DNA of 64,000 nucleotides from Sporotomaculum syntrophicum (GTDB lineage Bacteria; Bacillota; Desulfotomaculia; Desulfotomaculales; Desulfallaceae). This document shows positions 1 through 9,243 of the stretch, in pieces (position 1 is the stretch's first letter; each line of letters begins with the position of its first letter). The notes under the pieces are model-generated. The model was given only the letters and a program-made list of their open reading frames with translations, did not search any database and was not told the origin of the DNA. The stretch covers positions 391,342 through 455,341 of the forward strand of contig NZ_LSRS01000005.1 of NCBI RefSeq assembly GCF_009932395.1, written 5' to 3'. A program made the position numbers and the translations under genes.

Positions 1-2
1 CT

Positions 3-131
3 GTTAAATTTACCATCGGTCAGGAAGAGTTTATTTTGCGCACAGAGTTAAAGGGCAATATCTTTGATATTTTTAAGGCTGTTGGTGCCAGACCGCCAAA
101 AAGGATACTAGGATACAAATCTACCATATAA
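3..131 (+). CDS. C-terminal end of an unidentified protein (partial)
   Basis: An open frame enters from the left edge and stops at TAA 129-131, giving 42 residues ending in GYKSTI. It contains a run of alternating hydrophobic residues followed by a basic segment. Codon use looks normal for a coding sequence. I do not recognise the family. The gene starts outside the window, so size and function cannot be judged. Confidence 0.5.
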   Translation, partial: VKFTIGQEEFILRTELKGNIFDIFKAVGARPPKRILGYKSTI

Positions 132-181
132 AGGAATATTGTAGTGGTACGTCTATTTGGTGTGCCCGGAAACCGTTGATT

Positions 182-1276
182 TTACTGAATTCCTTTGGAT
201 AGTGCTGTCAAACTTGAGTAAGAGTTGCGATAGTTATCGGTGGTTTCGGTGATTTTGCCCAGTTTACTGAGCAGTTCACCTCTGATGCTCCACCATTCTA
301 CATCCAGCTTGGCTTCCGGTTGTCCGTCACAAAGTACTAACGCCTCCTCGTATCTATGCAGGGTGATTAAACATTTTATTTTATTTAAGGTCATCATTTT
401 TTTATGTTCCTCTTGATTAGCATATTGTAGCGCCAAATCATAGTGCTTTACAGCCTCAGTTTTTTGACCGGTGGCTTCCAGGCACATAGCGAGATTGTTT
501 TCCAGGGTGGCATCGCCGGGGTAGCTTTGAGCGGCTTTTTGCAAATAATTGACCGCTTTATCGGGCTGGTTTGTTTTTACATAACAAGCCGCCAGGTTAT
601 TTAAGATAGCATAGTCGCGGGGAGCTAACCAGCGGGCTATTTCATAGCAAGCCAGGGCTTCTTCGAACCGGTTGAGCATAAACAAACTATAACCTTTATT
701 ATTGAACATCTCGACGGTGTTTAGAGCGCTGTTTTGTGCTTTCTCGTAATAGACAAGTGCTCCTAAGTGTCTGTTTAATTTGCTGAGGGTATGCCCGATA
801 TTGAAGTATAAACCAGCGTTGCCTCCATTTTCCCTTAAGTCCTGCAGAAAAGCTGCTAAGGCATCCGTCAGACGGCCATTTTCCAGCAGCTTCAATCCGT
901 AATTCTGAGCCGTAGCAGTATGCAAGTAACCATAATTTTGTTCCACTGGTTGCTGAAACCACTGGAACGTGTGCAGCTGTTGTCCCCGGTACGGTTTCTT
1001 TTTACATCTATTCAACCAGTATAAAAAAATACCTAAATTTTCCTGGCCAGCTGCCTTTTTCCAGCATAGGACCGCTTGGTCCACCTGTCCCTTCTTTAAA
1101 TAAAGGCGGCTGGCCTGAACATATAGTTTTTGTTTATTCGTGGCACTGGTGAGCGCCCGTTGCACTATGCTTAAAGCCTTGCTCAGGGCACCAAGTTTTT
1201 CCATGATTACAGCCATACAATATAGTAGTTCGATATCGAACTGAATACTCCTCAGCTTTTTTCTAATATGTTCCAT
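182..1276 (-). CDS. Tetratricopeptide-repeat (TPR) protein
   Basis: A 364-residue soluble protein built almost entirely of TPR-like helical repeats. Typical signatures such as AYYEKA, ALACYEIARWLAPRD and NLAACYVKTNQPDKAVNYL recur about every 34 residues from roughly residue 20 to 350. TPR arrays are protein-protein interaction scaffolds, and no catalytic domain is visible. The ATG at 1276 was chosen because GGGGGA lies 7-8 nt upstream; an in-frame start 18 codons earlier lacks a ribosome-binding site. No signal peptide or membrane segment is seen. It is monocistronic, and the target is unknown. Confidence 0.8.
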   Translation of the reverse strand: MEHIRKKLRSIQFDIELLYCMAVIMEKLGALSKALSIVQRALTSATNKQKLYVQASRLYLKKGQVDQAVLCWKKAAGQENLGIFLYWLNRCKKKPYRGQQLHTFQWFQQPVEQNYGYLHTATAQNYGLKLLENGRLTDALAAFLQDLRENGGNAGLYFNIGHTLSKLNRHLGALVYYEKAQNSALNTVEMFNNKGYSLFMLNRFEEALACYEIARWLAPRDYAILNNLAACYVKTNQPDKAVNYLQKAAQSYPGDATLENNLAMCLEATGQKTEAVKHYDLALQYANQEEHKKMMTLNKIKCLITLHRYEEALVLCDGQPEAKLDVEWWSIRGELLSKLGKITETTDNYRNSYSSLTALSKGIQ

Positions 1277-1436
1277 GAGAACATCCCCCTTTTTTGAATT
1301 ACTGGTAAAGTTCGCTGACCTAACCACCAATTCCTGCCATAAGGATGTAAAAATATGGTAATATTATGTGCATGCTAGTATGGAGTTTAGTTTTACTATG
1401 CATAATAATGATGCGGTAACTAAGGAGGTGGCTAAA

Positions 1437-1586
1437 TTGGACAAAAGAAAAAATAAAAGCTCCAAAGAAACAGGTAATACTTTTGTAGTTGAACCGACCG
1501 GTTCAGCTACGCAGGTTAACCTGGATGGACAGTGGGAGCATGATTTTACCGACCATACCGAGCATGATGAAAAAGCCGGCAAATAA
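1437..1586 (+). CDS. Small hydrophilic hypothetical protein (49 aa)
   Basis: The start is TTG, placed 8 nt after a very strong Shine-Dalgarno sequence (AAGGAGG, 1422-1428). An ATG further upstream has no such site. The product is charged: a Lys-rich N-terminus (KRKNKSSKE) and an Asp/Glu/His-rich C-terminus. It contains no cysteine, has no membrane segment and is not recognised. A perfect terminator overlaps and follows the stop codon, so it is a self-contained transcription unit, which supports it being a real gene. Confidence 0.6.
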   Translation: MDKRKNKSSKETGNTFVVEPTGSATQVNLDGQWEHDFTDHTEHDEKAGK

Positions 1587-1596
1587 GCCGGCTTTT
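1571..1596 (+). terminator. Rho-independent terminator after the 49-aa gene
   Basis: A perfect 10-bp inverted repeat, AAAAGCCGGC / GCCGGCTTTT, with a 6-nt loop. It ends in a T run and overlaps the stop codon of the small gene. Confidence 0.85.
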
Positions 1597-1662
1597 CATC
1601 TTTTAAGCATATTCAGTTATTAATAACATAAAATTTACAATAAACAGGGAGGTGTGAATATA

Positions 1663-2064
1663 TTGGCAAATTTCAAAAATGAAAAGACAACTTCTTCGCC
1701 GCTTAGTTTAAACGCTATTTTTAAAGGTTTGCTGGCGGCGCTGATTATCACAGTGCTAGGCAGCGCCCTACTGGGAATTATCTACTATGTCACCTCAATA
1801 GGTGAAACAACATTGCCTTTGACATCAAGTATTCTATATTATATTAGTATATTTGCCGGCAGTGTTTTGGCTGCTCGCTGGGCGGGATGTAAGGGTTTGG
1901 TGCATGGTATTGGCGTAGCGTTACTATTTATGCTGTTAAGCTGGTTGATAGGACATTTTCTTTTGCACACTTCTTTAACTGCCGGAGTTTCGCTGCAAAA
2001 AGCGGTTATATCCTGCCTGGCTGGTGCTGTTGGAGGTGTACTTGGCGTTGGTTTTTCAAGGTGA
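1663..2064 (+). CDS. TIGR04086-type small membrane protein
   Basis: About 133 residues with four hydrophobic segments (roughly residues 20-45, 55-75, 78-100 and 105-130) and a Gly-rich AGCKGLVHGIGVAL stretch. This layout matches the TIGR04086 family of small integral membrane proteins, often found in spore-forming Firmicutes; its function is not established. The TTG start at 1663 lies 8 nt after GGGAGGTG, whereas the GTG at 1654 is too close to the same site. It stands alone between a terminator and the convergent dinG gene. Confidence 0.7.
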   Translation: MANFKNEKTTSSPLSLNAIFKGLLAALIITVLGSALLGIIYYVTSIGETTLPLTSSILYYISIFAGSVLAARWAGCKGLVHGIGVALLFMLLSWLIGHFLLHTSLTAGVSLQKAVISCLAGAVGGVLGVGFSR

Positions 2065-2379
2065 TGTCAAAATACAGGTAAATATATAAAGTTAAGGGGC
2101 AGGCTGACAGCCTGCTCCTATTTGATACTTTAGGAAATTATGCTTGCCATATTTATGGCAAGCGCTAAGGATTATAGTACTGGAAAACGCGCGCAGAGAG
2201 AACCGAATGGGCACGCTTTTCTTGTTACTTGATGATTTTCATTAACCAACTACGTAAAAAATTTGGGAGCTTTACATAATAAACTCGCAAAACTATCATC
2301 TCCTTTGGCCGGTTTTTGTTATTTATAATAATAATATGGATAAGGTGTCTTATATGTGCTAATAAAGTTGGGTAGTTTT
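2065..2379. other. Convergent intergenic region, 315 bp
   Basis: No gene is visible. It holds a perfect 9-bp hairpin at 2143-2162 (CTTGCCATA / TATGGCAAG) and a weaker one near 2099-2117 (GCAGGCTG / CAGCCTGC). These probably insulate the two convergent genes. Neither has a long T run. Confidence 0.5.
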
Positions 2380-5190
2380 TTATATCCAGGCAGTTAATTT
2401 TTGCCTGATTTCATGAATTGTGCCCCGTAGATGCGATTTAACAGGAAGAGAGTTTAAGAATATTTTACCGTATCTTTTTTCGATGATACGCTTATCGAGT
2501 ATAACTACTGCCCCTCTGTCCTGCTCACTTCTAATTAACCTGCCGAATCCCTGTTTAAAGCGGATGACTGCGTTGGGCAGGCTTAAGCTATAAAAGCTGT
2601 TTAACCCAAGTGTGGCCATTTTTTCGCTGCGTGCCTCCAGTATGGGATCATTGGGCGGTGCAAAGGGCAATTTAACAATAATTACATTCACTAAGGTATC
2701 CCCCGGAAGATCTATGCCCTCCCAGAAACTAAATGCGCCAAACAAAACGCTGCGCTTGTTTTGATGGAACTCATTGACCAGTTTGGTCCGCCCGCCATCG
2801 ATACTCTGCCCCAGCACGCAAATATCCGCTTCGTCAAGAAGCGGTTTGATTTTATAATACGTATCCCGCAGAAGCTTGTGGGAGGTAAATAATACCAGTG
2901 TCCTGCCTGCCGTGGCGATGGATAGCTGGTAAATAGTATTAATTAATGTTGCCATGTAATCAGATGCGCTGCTTTCGTTATAGTTGGGGAAATCCTTCGC
3001 CACACAAAGCAAACATTGCTGTTCATAATTAAACGGTGACTCCGCAATCATTCGCACAAGTGTACTGTCAGGTATAAGATTGAGTCCGCATTGCTGCATA
3101 AAGTGGTCGAACTTCTTATTCACCGTAAGGGTTGCCGAGGTAAGTACAATGGTTTTGGGCTGATTAAACAACCGTTCATGAAGAATGGTGCTGATATCTA
3201 TCGGTGTGGCGTGCAATATGCACTGATAGCCTTCTTTGCCCAGTGCCATTGGGTTAGGTGCTTCGACCCAGCATACATAATTCTCGTCCTGTGTTTTAAT
3301 GATGAAATCCAGATCACTCAGGTAGACGCTGCCGGAATTAATACTGATTGAAAGGTCCATCAATTTATCTTCCCAGGCGTTATTGGTAGCTGTCCATATT
3401 TCCATCCAGTCAACCAGAGCTTTGAGATTAGCAAGGAAATGCCTCAGGTAGTAAAGCATGTTCTGGTATTCACCTTCGATCTCCTCTAACAGGCCGGTTT
3501 CCCGGTGTAAACGCACATTATTTTGATAAAATCCCTGGTTAGGATAATATTTGTTGATACTTTGCACAAACAGGTAAAAGAAAGTATTGATATTCTTCAG
3601 AAGCTCGTGTCTTGCTGCTTCGGCTTGATTGATAGCCTCAAGCCAGCGCTGACCACTCTGGGGCGGGACCAGTTCGTTTAACTTTTTTAAATTCTTGCCT
3701 GCTATGGAGAGCCACTGCATGATTTTAGCCCGGGATACTTTTTTGCCCATGTATTTAGCTGCAGTTTCCTCGATATTATGGGCTTCGTCAATTATCAGAG
3801 CACCGTGGTTTGGCAGGATATTAATTTCCGTCACCATATCGGCGAAGAGCAGTGAATGGTTTATAATAACCAAGTGGGCATTTTCCGCCGTGCGCCTGGC
3901 TTTGGTGACAAAACAATACCGGCTGCACAAGCGGCAGGCATTACCCAGGCAAGTCTCACTTTCCGAGCATAACTGCATCCAGGTTTCATCATCAGGCCCA
4001 TACAGGTTTAATTCTGTTTTATCACCACAATCCGTGTCTTGCAGCCAGACGAGAATGCGGGCTACGAGCATTGCCTCACTGGACGTTAAGGATGCGGCGT
4101 GGGTAAGCAAATTGATCAGCCGGCGCAAACAAAGATAATTAGCCCGTCCCTTAAGTAGCGCCGCCTGAAAAGGCAGTCCGAGCAAACTTTTTAGCAGCGG
4201 CAGATCTTTTAACCAGATTTGTTCCTGTAAATTGATAGTGTTGGTGGCGATGACCACCCGTTCATTGTGCTCGATAGCCCAGAGCAGTGCAGGCAGCATA
4301 TAGGCCATGGACTTGCCGGTGCCGGTTCCTGCTTCAACTAATAAGATTTTCTGTTCTTCCAAGGTTTTGGCTACGGCCTCTGCCATTCTGATCTGTTCCC
4401 TGCGAAACTGGTAGTTGGGCAGTAGCCGCTTCAGAGGACTTTGCGGGCCAAGGAGGTAATCCAGCTGATTTTGCGGTTGGTCAAAGGTGTCCGAGTCTAT
4501 AATGTTGGAATCAGGTTCAAGATAAATCGGTTCTTTGATTGGTATGCCTATGCCTTTTCCTTTACTGATCTTGTCGTTGGGTATGGTTTTTATTTTATCT
4601 TTGATCAGGTCTGAAAAAATTGATGAAAGCTGAGAACCGCCTTGTTGTAAAAGGGGCAAAAACTGCAGGAGAAGCTCAAGCTCGAAAGAGGCAGCCTTGT
4701 CCAGCAAGGCAAAGAACAGTGCGGTAGCCGCAAGGGCATCATCCAATGCCCGGTGTGGAGGTTTTTGTTCCAGCTTCAGGGCTTGCACTAGATTGGACAA
4801 GCTGTGACTGGGGGCACTGGGCATAACTAAACGTGCCAGCTCCAGGGTGTCCAAATATTGGGTAAATGGTAAATGCCCTAATTTGGCTGCCAAAAAGGCA
4901 TGATCAAAATCAATATTATGTCCCACCAGCGGACATTGCTCCATAAAACGGTGCAACTCGGGGGTTACCTGCTCCAACGTTGGGCTAACTGCAAGTTGTT
5001 CATCAGTTATCCCAGTCAGGCGTTTTATTTTTAGTGGAATTTTGCATCCGGGATTGACCAGGGTACTGAAAGTTTCCTTTATTTGGCCGTCCAGTACCTT
5101 AACGAAGGCTATTTCAATTATTTGATCATTGGACGGGTCAAGACCGGTGGTTTCCAGGTCACATGCTATAAAACTCAGTATAAAATTCAA
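2380..5190 (-). CDS. dinG: DinG-family DEAD/DEAH helicase with N-terminal DnaQ-type exonuclease
   Basis: 936 residues. Residues 1-170 form an RNase-T/DnaQ 3'-5' exonuclease-like domain (DLETTGL at 11-17, GHNIDFDH near 90). The helicase part follows: Walker A GTGTGKS at 288-294, a cysteine-rich insertion around 405-427 (C-x5-C-x4-C-x2-C-x3-C pattern) and the DEAH box at 468-471. This is the long Gram-positive form of DinG. E. coli DinG is a 5'-3' Fe-S helicase that lacks the exonuclease. In some Firmicutes the helicase activity is absent and exonuclease predominates, so the activity here is uncertain. The start codon is TTG. No operon partner is seen. Confidence 0.9.
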   Translation of the reverse strand: MNFILSFIACDLETTGLDPSNDQIIEIAFVKVLDGQIKETFSTLVNPGCKIPLKIKRLTGITDEQLAVSPTLEQVTPELHRFMEQCPLVGHNIDFDHAFLAAKLGHLPFTQYLDTLELARLVMPSAPSHSLSNLVQALKLEQKPPHRALDDALAATALFFALLDKAASFELELLLQFLPLLQQGGSQLSSIFSDLIKDKIKTIPNDKISKGKGIGIPIKEPIYLEPDSNIIDSDTFDQPQNQLDYLLGPQSPLKRLLPNYQFRREQIRMAEAVAKTLEEQKILLVEAGTGTGKSMAYMLPALLWAIEHNERVVIATNTINLQEQIWLKDLPLLKSLLGLPFQAALLKGRANYLCLRRLINLLTHAASLTSSEAMLVARILVWLQDTDCGDKTELNLYGPDDETWMQLCSESETCLGNACRLCSRYCFVTKARRTAENAHLVIINHSLLFADMVTEINILPNHGALIIDEAHNIEETAAKYMGKKVSRAKIMQWLSIAGKNLKKLNELVPPQSGQRWLEAINQAEAARHELLKNINTFFYLFVQSINKYYPNQGFYQNNVRLHRETGLLEEIEGEYQNMLYYLRHFLANLKALVDWMEIWTATNNAWEDKLMDLSISINSGSVYLSDLDFIIKTQDENYVCWVEAPNPMALGKEGYQCILHATPIDISTILHERLFNQPKTIVLTSATLTVNKKFDHFMQQCGLNLIPDSTLVRMIAESPFNYEQQCLLCVAKDFPNYNESSASDYMATLINTIYQLSIATAGRTLVLFTSHKLLRDTYYKIKPLLDEADICVLGQSIDGGRTKLVNEFHQNKRSVLFGAFSFWEGIDLPGDTLVNVIIVKLPFAPPNDPILEARSEKMATLGLNSFYSLSLPNAVIRFKQGFGRLIRSEQDRGAVVILDKRIIEKRYGKIFLNSLPVKSHLRGTIHEIRQKLTAWI

Positions 5191-5293
5191 AGAACTCTCA
5201 CATCCATAAATACATGCTCTTCATTACATGTATTCTTGCTGTACCTGCTTTATCCTGCTTGAACAGGCTACATTAAACGTGGGAGATGATAGC

Positions 5294-6172
5294 GTGCCGC
5301 AGAAAATAGTAAATATAGCCGAAGCCCTTGATAATCTGGAATTAATACTGGGGAAAGATTGGCTTGAAGAAAACCTTAAGGTAATCAAGGATGGCCAGTT
5401 TGGACAGGGAGGTTTTGGGCGGAGCATAGATTTTTCAGCACTGGGAATAGCGTATATAGCCGAACTATGGTATAAAGGCAGGGATGAAGCGATTAGTATT
5501 GAGATTGCGGGAGGAGGTTTGCCCGGGCGTTATGCCTTAACTGCCGCAGCTATAGCTAGCGAACTTGAGGTGGTTAAGGATTGTGTCGGTTGGCAGGCCA
5601 AGCTGTCCGAATTAAAGGATGCTCAATGCTCCTTAAAAACTGTGCATGAGCTGGGGATCGCCGCAGGTTATGCCCAAGCCGGGCAGGTGGTTGATTTTAC
5701 CCGGCCACTGGTGAGGGACTGGCTCCCGCCTTGCGCGGCCGGTTTGTTTATGTCCCATGGTCAGGACAAGTTCACTATGGTTGTCTGTGTTGAGATAAAG
5801 ACACTAGCCAAGGGGGAGCCAGGTAATGTGGCTGCGAGGTTACACAGTGCCCTGGAACAGCTGCTCAATGCTCAGGGATTAGCCAAATCTGGTGGGGACG
5901 TTATCCAGTGCCAGCCAACAGTATATATTTATGTTGGAGATATAATTGGTGAAACAGAAGCACTACTGCAGTATTGGTCAAATCATCCGGATATTAAACA
6001 GCTGGCGCGGGATACTGCTGCAACCGTGCTTGTCTACACCACCGGCACCATCTTGACTAAGTATGAGCTAGCTTATGTACGGAGGGGCAGTTTGGTTGCA
6101 TACAACCAGGCGTTACAAGACAAGGGTATTTACATCCCAGATGAGATAATGACCCCGTGCCAAAAACGTTAA
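5294..6172 (+). CDS. Hypothetical protein (292 aa)
   Basis: The GTG start at 5294 is preceded by GGGAGATG at a good distance. The earlier in-frame ATG at 5228 would add a Cys-rich segment without a ribosome-binding site. The protein is soluble, mixed alpha/beta by appearance, with no membrane segment and only scattered cysteines. A Gly-rich stretch (GQFGQGGFGRSIDF) lies near residue 38. I do not recognise a family. It is divergent from dinG and convergent with the next gene. Confidence 0.6.
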   Translation: MPQKIVNIAEALDNLELILGKDWLEENLKVIKDGQFGQGGFGRSIDFSALGIAYIAELWYKGRDEAISIEIAGGGLPGRYALTAAAIASELEVVKDCVGWQAKLSELKDAQCSLKTVHELGIAAGYAQAGQVVDFTRPLVRDWLPPCAAGLFMSHGQDKFTMVVCVEIKTLAKGEPGNVAARLHSALEQLLNAQGLAKSGGDVIQCQPTVYIYVGDIIGETEALLQYWSNHPDIKQLARDTAATVLVYTTGTILTKYELAYVRRGSLVAYNQALQDKGIYIPDEIMTPCQKR

Positions 6173-6451
6173 TTAGTGGTTTTCTTCCGGGCAATCACAT
6201 TGATGTTCAGTAAGTACCGGCCTAACAAGCAGGGCTGCTCTTTCCCCCCAGTTACCAGGTCCAGGGTAAAGCAAACGCAAGGCCAGGGCAAGCCCGTAAA
6301 TCTGCCCGTGTAGATAAGCGGCGTAACTGTTGTCCTGGACAGCGAAGATGGAGGATTTTTGAAATTCTCTAATTAGCTGCTGTAAATGTGTCAGAACAGC
6401 TTGAGCGTTCATTTTGTTTTCGTCGATAGTTGGTAATTGATTGATCTTCAT
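6173..6451 (-). CDS. Hypothetical protein (92 aa)
   Basis: The ATG at 6451 follows AAGGAG by 7 nt. A helical central part (residues 14-75, including AYLHGQIYGLALALRLLY) is followed by a C-terminal CDCPEENH tail that could bind a metal. Family unknown. The gene abuts the end of its convergent neighbour with no spacer. Confidence 0.6.
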   Translation of the reverse strand: MKINQLPTIDENKMNAQAVLTHLQQLIREFQKSSIFAVQDNSYAAYLHGQIYGLALALRLLYPGPGNWGERAALLVRPVLTEHQCDCPEENH

Positions 6452-6640
6452 TGTTTTCTCCTTGCTTGGTAAATTGACGCCAATATATGGCAGCAAATGA
6501 ACCTTGACCGGTGTACGATTTAATGTTGTGTACATCGGCATATCAGATCAATTTATTTGTTGTAGAGAAGATCTAATATTGCAGGTTTCTCCGTTAAGAA
6601 TCGAATTCCTGTTTAACGAAGTCAATTGGCCAGTAAAAAG

Positions 6641-6659
6641 CCTCCCGTTACCCGGGAGG
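6641..6659 (-). terminator. Terminator of trxB
   Basis: CCTCCCG / CGGGAGG hairpin followed on the minus strand by GCTTTTT, 27 nt after the trxB stop. Confidence 0.75.
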
Positions 6660-6685
6660 GCTGGCTGCTGTAGAGATGCCTGCAG

Positions 6686-7612
6686 TTATTTTTTTTGTAG
6701 ATCTTCGATATATTTCTCTGCGGTTACAGCGGCTATGGCACCATCCGCTACAGCGGTGACTACCTGACGAAGGAATTTTTGCCTGATGTCGCCGGCGGCA
6801 AAAATGCCCGGCTGAGAGGTATGCATGTTTTCATCAGTTATGATATAGCCACGCTCGTCAAGTTTAATCAACCCGGTTACAAGAGCGGATACCGGTTGGG
6901 TGCCAACGTAAATAAAAATACCCTGCACAGCCAGTGGCTTGGTTTCTTCACTACGAACATCCTTGACAGTTATCTCATTAACGGTGGCCTGGCCAGAAAT
7001 ACTTTCTACTACACTGTTCCAGTGCATAACTATTTTCTCATGCTCCAGTGCCCGCTGCTGTAATATTTTTGTAGCTCTTAGCTCGCCTCGGCGGTGAAGG
7101 ATATGCACCTTACTGGCAAATTTGGTTAAATATAGTGCCTCCTCTATCGCTGAGTTGCCGCCGCCAATAACGGCAACTTCCTTGTCTCTAAAAAAAGCAC
7201 CGTCACAGGTGGCACAATAGGAAACACCGCGGCCGTGGAATTCTTCTTCACCCGGAATATTAAGCTTTTTCGATTGAGCACCGGTGGCCAGGATAATAGT
7301 TTTAGTGGTAATAACTCCTTCATCGGTATGTATAGTAAAACAGCCTTCACCTGCTTCGATCCTTTCAGCGGTGGCTGATTGTACCTCGGTGCCAAACCTG
7401 CGTGCTTGGGCATCCATCTGCATCATTAATTCTGGGCCGCCTACGCCCTCGGCAAACCCCGGGTAATTTTCAATAAATTCAGTACTGGCAGCCAGGCCCC
7501 CGGGCATACCCTTTTCCAGCAGCAGTGTTTTTAAAGCCGCCCTGGCAGAGTAGATACCTGCGGCCAATCCAGCCGGACCGCCTCCGATGATGGTTACATC
7601 GTATAAACTCAC
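6686..7612 (-). CDS. trxB: Thioredoxin reductase
   Basis: About 308 residues, the normal size for the low-molecular-weight NADPH-dependent enzyme. FAD-binding GGGPAGLAAG lies near residue 10, the redox-active CATC(D) pair near 135, NADPH-binding GGGNSAIEEA near 155 with HRR following, and the C-terminal FAD motif GIFAAGD near 275. The GTG start 9 nt after GGGGG fits better than the TTG five codons upstream. No thioredoxin gene is adjacent. It would reduce thioredoxin-type carriers in the cytoplasm. The motifs leave little room for another assignment, although ferredoxin-linked variants exist. Confidence 0.92.
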   Translation of the reverse strand: MSLYDVTIIGGGPAGLAAGIYSARAALKTLLLEKGMPGGLAASTEFIENYPGFAEGVGGPELMMQMDAQARRFGTEVQSATAERIEAGEGCFTIHTDEGVITTKTIILATGAQSKKLNIPGEEEFHGRGVSYCATCDGAFFRDKEVAVIGGGNSAIEEALYLTKFASKVHILHRRGELRATKILQQRALEHEKIVMHWNSVVESISGQATVNEITVKDVRSEETKPLAVQGIFIYVGTQPVSALVTGLIKLDERGYIITDENMHTSQPGIFAAGDIRQKFLRQVVTAVADGAIAAVTAEKYIEDLQKK

Positions 7613-7751
7613 TTTTCTAACCCCCAATATCGTTTTTTGTATATTGTTATCTTAACTTTACCTATTTATCAAAGAAATAGCTAGCTTACTATTGTAAAAA
7701 TTTTTTAGGGTTATAATGGTTAGTCTGATTTACGTTAAAGTATTGTCAGTC

Positions 7752-8456
7752 TCACTCGCCCAGGTAGGCTTTCTTTACTTCGGGGTTGTTGGCAATTTCT
7801 TCGGCTGTGCCCTGGAGCACAATGGCACCGGTCTCCAAAACATAAGCGTGTTGAGCTATAGATAAGGCCATGTATGCATTTTGCTCAACCAATAGAATTG
7901 TGGTGCCCGATTGGTTAATCTCCTTGGCGATGGAAAATATCTCCTGCACCAGCATGGGGGCAAGGCCCATCGAAGGTTCGTCCATTAGAAGCAGTTTGGG
8001 TTTGGACATCAGCGCCCGGCCAATGGCCAGCATCTGTTGCTCTCCCCCGCTTAGTGTGCCAGCTAGCTGATTTCTGCGCTCCTTAAGACGGGTAAATCGG
8101 TCAAAGACTCTTTCAATGGACTCCTTTATTTCGACTCTGCTTTTTTTGAGATATGCACCCATGACCAAGTTTTCGAGTACAGTCATTCGGGAAAAAACCC
8201 TTCTCCCCTCTGGTACCAGTGATATACCTGCTTCGACAACTTTATGCGGCGGTAGTTTGCTGATGTCTACGCCCTGGTATTTAATTAGGCCGCTTTGCGG
8301 GTGCAGCAGGCCGGAAATATTGAGCAAGGTAGTGCTTTTCCCTGCTCCGTTAGCGCCAATCAGGGCAACAATTTCCCCTTCGTTAACCTGAAAGGAAATG
8401 CCGCTTAAAGCATTGATGGTGCCGTACGAATAATGTAGATTTTCCACGCAGAGCAT
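7752..8456 (-). CDS. livF: Branched-chain amino-acid ABC transporter ATPase LivF
   Basis: 234 residues: Walker A GANGAGKST near 36-44, signature LSGGEQQML near 137, Walker B LLLMDEPSMGLAP near 158, and the switch histidine replaced in the LivF-typical LLVEQN context. It is the last gene of the livK-H-M-G-F operon and lies 4 nt from livG. It energises import of leucine, isoleucine and valine or related substrates with LivG. Confidence 0.93.
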   Translation of the reverse strand: MLCVENLHYSYGTINALSGISFQVNEGEIVALIGANGAGKSTTLLNISGLLHPQSGLIKYQGVDISKLPPHKVVEAGISLVPEGRRVFSRMTVLENLVMGAYLKKSRVEIKESIERVFDRFTRLKERRNQLAGTLSGGEQQMLAIGRALMSKPKLLLMDEPSMGLAPMLVQEIFSIAKEINQSGTTILLVEQNAYMALSIAQHAYVLETGAIVLQGTAEEIANNPEVKKAYLGE

Positions 8457-8460
8457 GTGT

Positions 8461-9228
8461 TTATACTACTTCCTTTCCCAGGTAAGCTTCAATAACCGCC
8501 GGGTTACGTTGTACTTCAGCCGGTGTGCCGCTGGCAATTATTTTGCCGTAATCCAGTACAGTTACTTTTTCCGCCAGGTTCATGACAAATTTCATGTCAT
8601 GTTCGACTAGAAAAATTGTAATACCCATTTCTTTGATCTTTCTAATTATGTTAGCTAGTTTTTCCTTTTCTATTGGGTTCATGCCCGCTGCAGGTTCGTC
8701 AAGACATAGTAAGGCAGGGTTGGTGGCTAGAGCCCGGGCTATTTCCAGTCTGCGCTGTTCACCGTAAGACAGGTTGCCGGCCACTTCTTCTGCCTTGTCT
8801 GCCAGTTCCATTAAGGCCAGGCAAGTCAAAGCTCGCTCATGGGTATGGGCCTCTTCTCTTTTAATTGCTGGGCTGCGCAATAAAGCATCTATAAAGCTGC
8901 CGCGGGAACGGCAATGATAACCGATTTTGACGTTGTCTATAACTGATAGCTCGCTAAACAGACGGATATTTTGAAAGGTCCTGGCTATACCCCTGCCGGT
9001 GATTTTATGGGGGGGCAGTTTATTGATGATTTGACCTCGGAAAATAATCCTTCCTTTTGATGGCGTGTAAATTCCAGTGACCAGATTAAATATGGTACTT
9101 TTACCGGCCCCGTTGGGGCCGATTAAAGCCCTGATGTTTCCTTCGGTTAAAGTCATGTTCAGACTGTCCACTGCAGTTAGACCACCAAAATTTATAGTTA
9201 CGTTATCAATTTTCAATAACTCAGACAA
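8461..9228 (-). CDS. livG: Branched-chain amino-acid ABC transporter ATPase LivG
   Basis: About 255 residues with Walker A GPNGAGKST, signature LSYGEQRRLEIARALA, Walker B LLCLDEPAAGMNP and the H-loop VEHDM. The extra PPHKITGRGIARTFQNIRLF segment is characteristic of LivG. The TTG at 9228, 6 nt after GGGAGTG, is the better start than the GTG at 9237. It follows livM by a few bases in the same operon. Confidence 0.93.
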   Translation of the reverse strand: MSELLKIDNVTINFGGLTAVDSLNMTLTEGNIRALIGPNGAGKSTIFNLVTGIYTPSKGRIIFRGQIINKLPPHKITGRGIARTFQNIRLFSELSVIDNVKIGYHCRSRGSFIDALLRSPAIKREEAHTHERALTCLALMELADKAEEVAGNLSYGEQRRLEIARALATNPALLCLDEPAAGMNPIEKEKLANIIRKIKEMGITIFLVEHDMKFVMNLAEKVTVLDYGKIIASGTPAEVQRNPAVIEAYLGKEVV

Positions 9229-9243
9229 TAGTAACACTCCCTG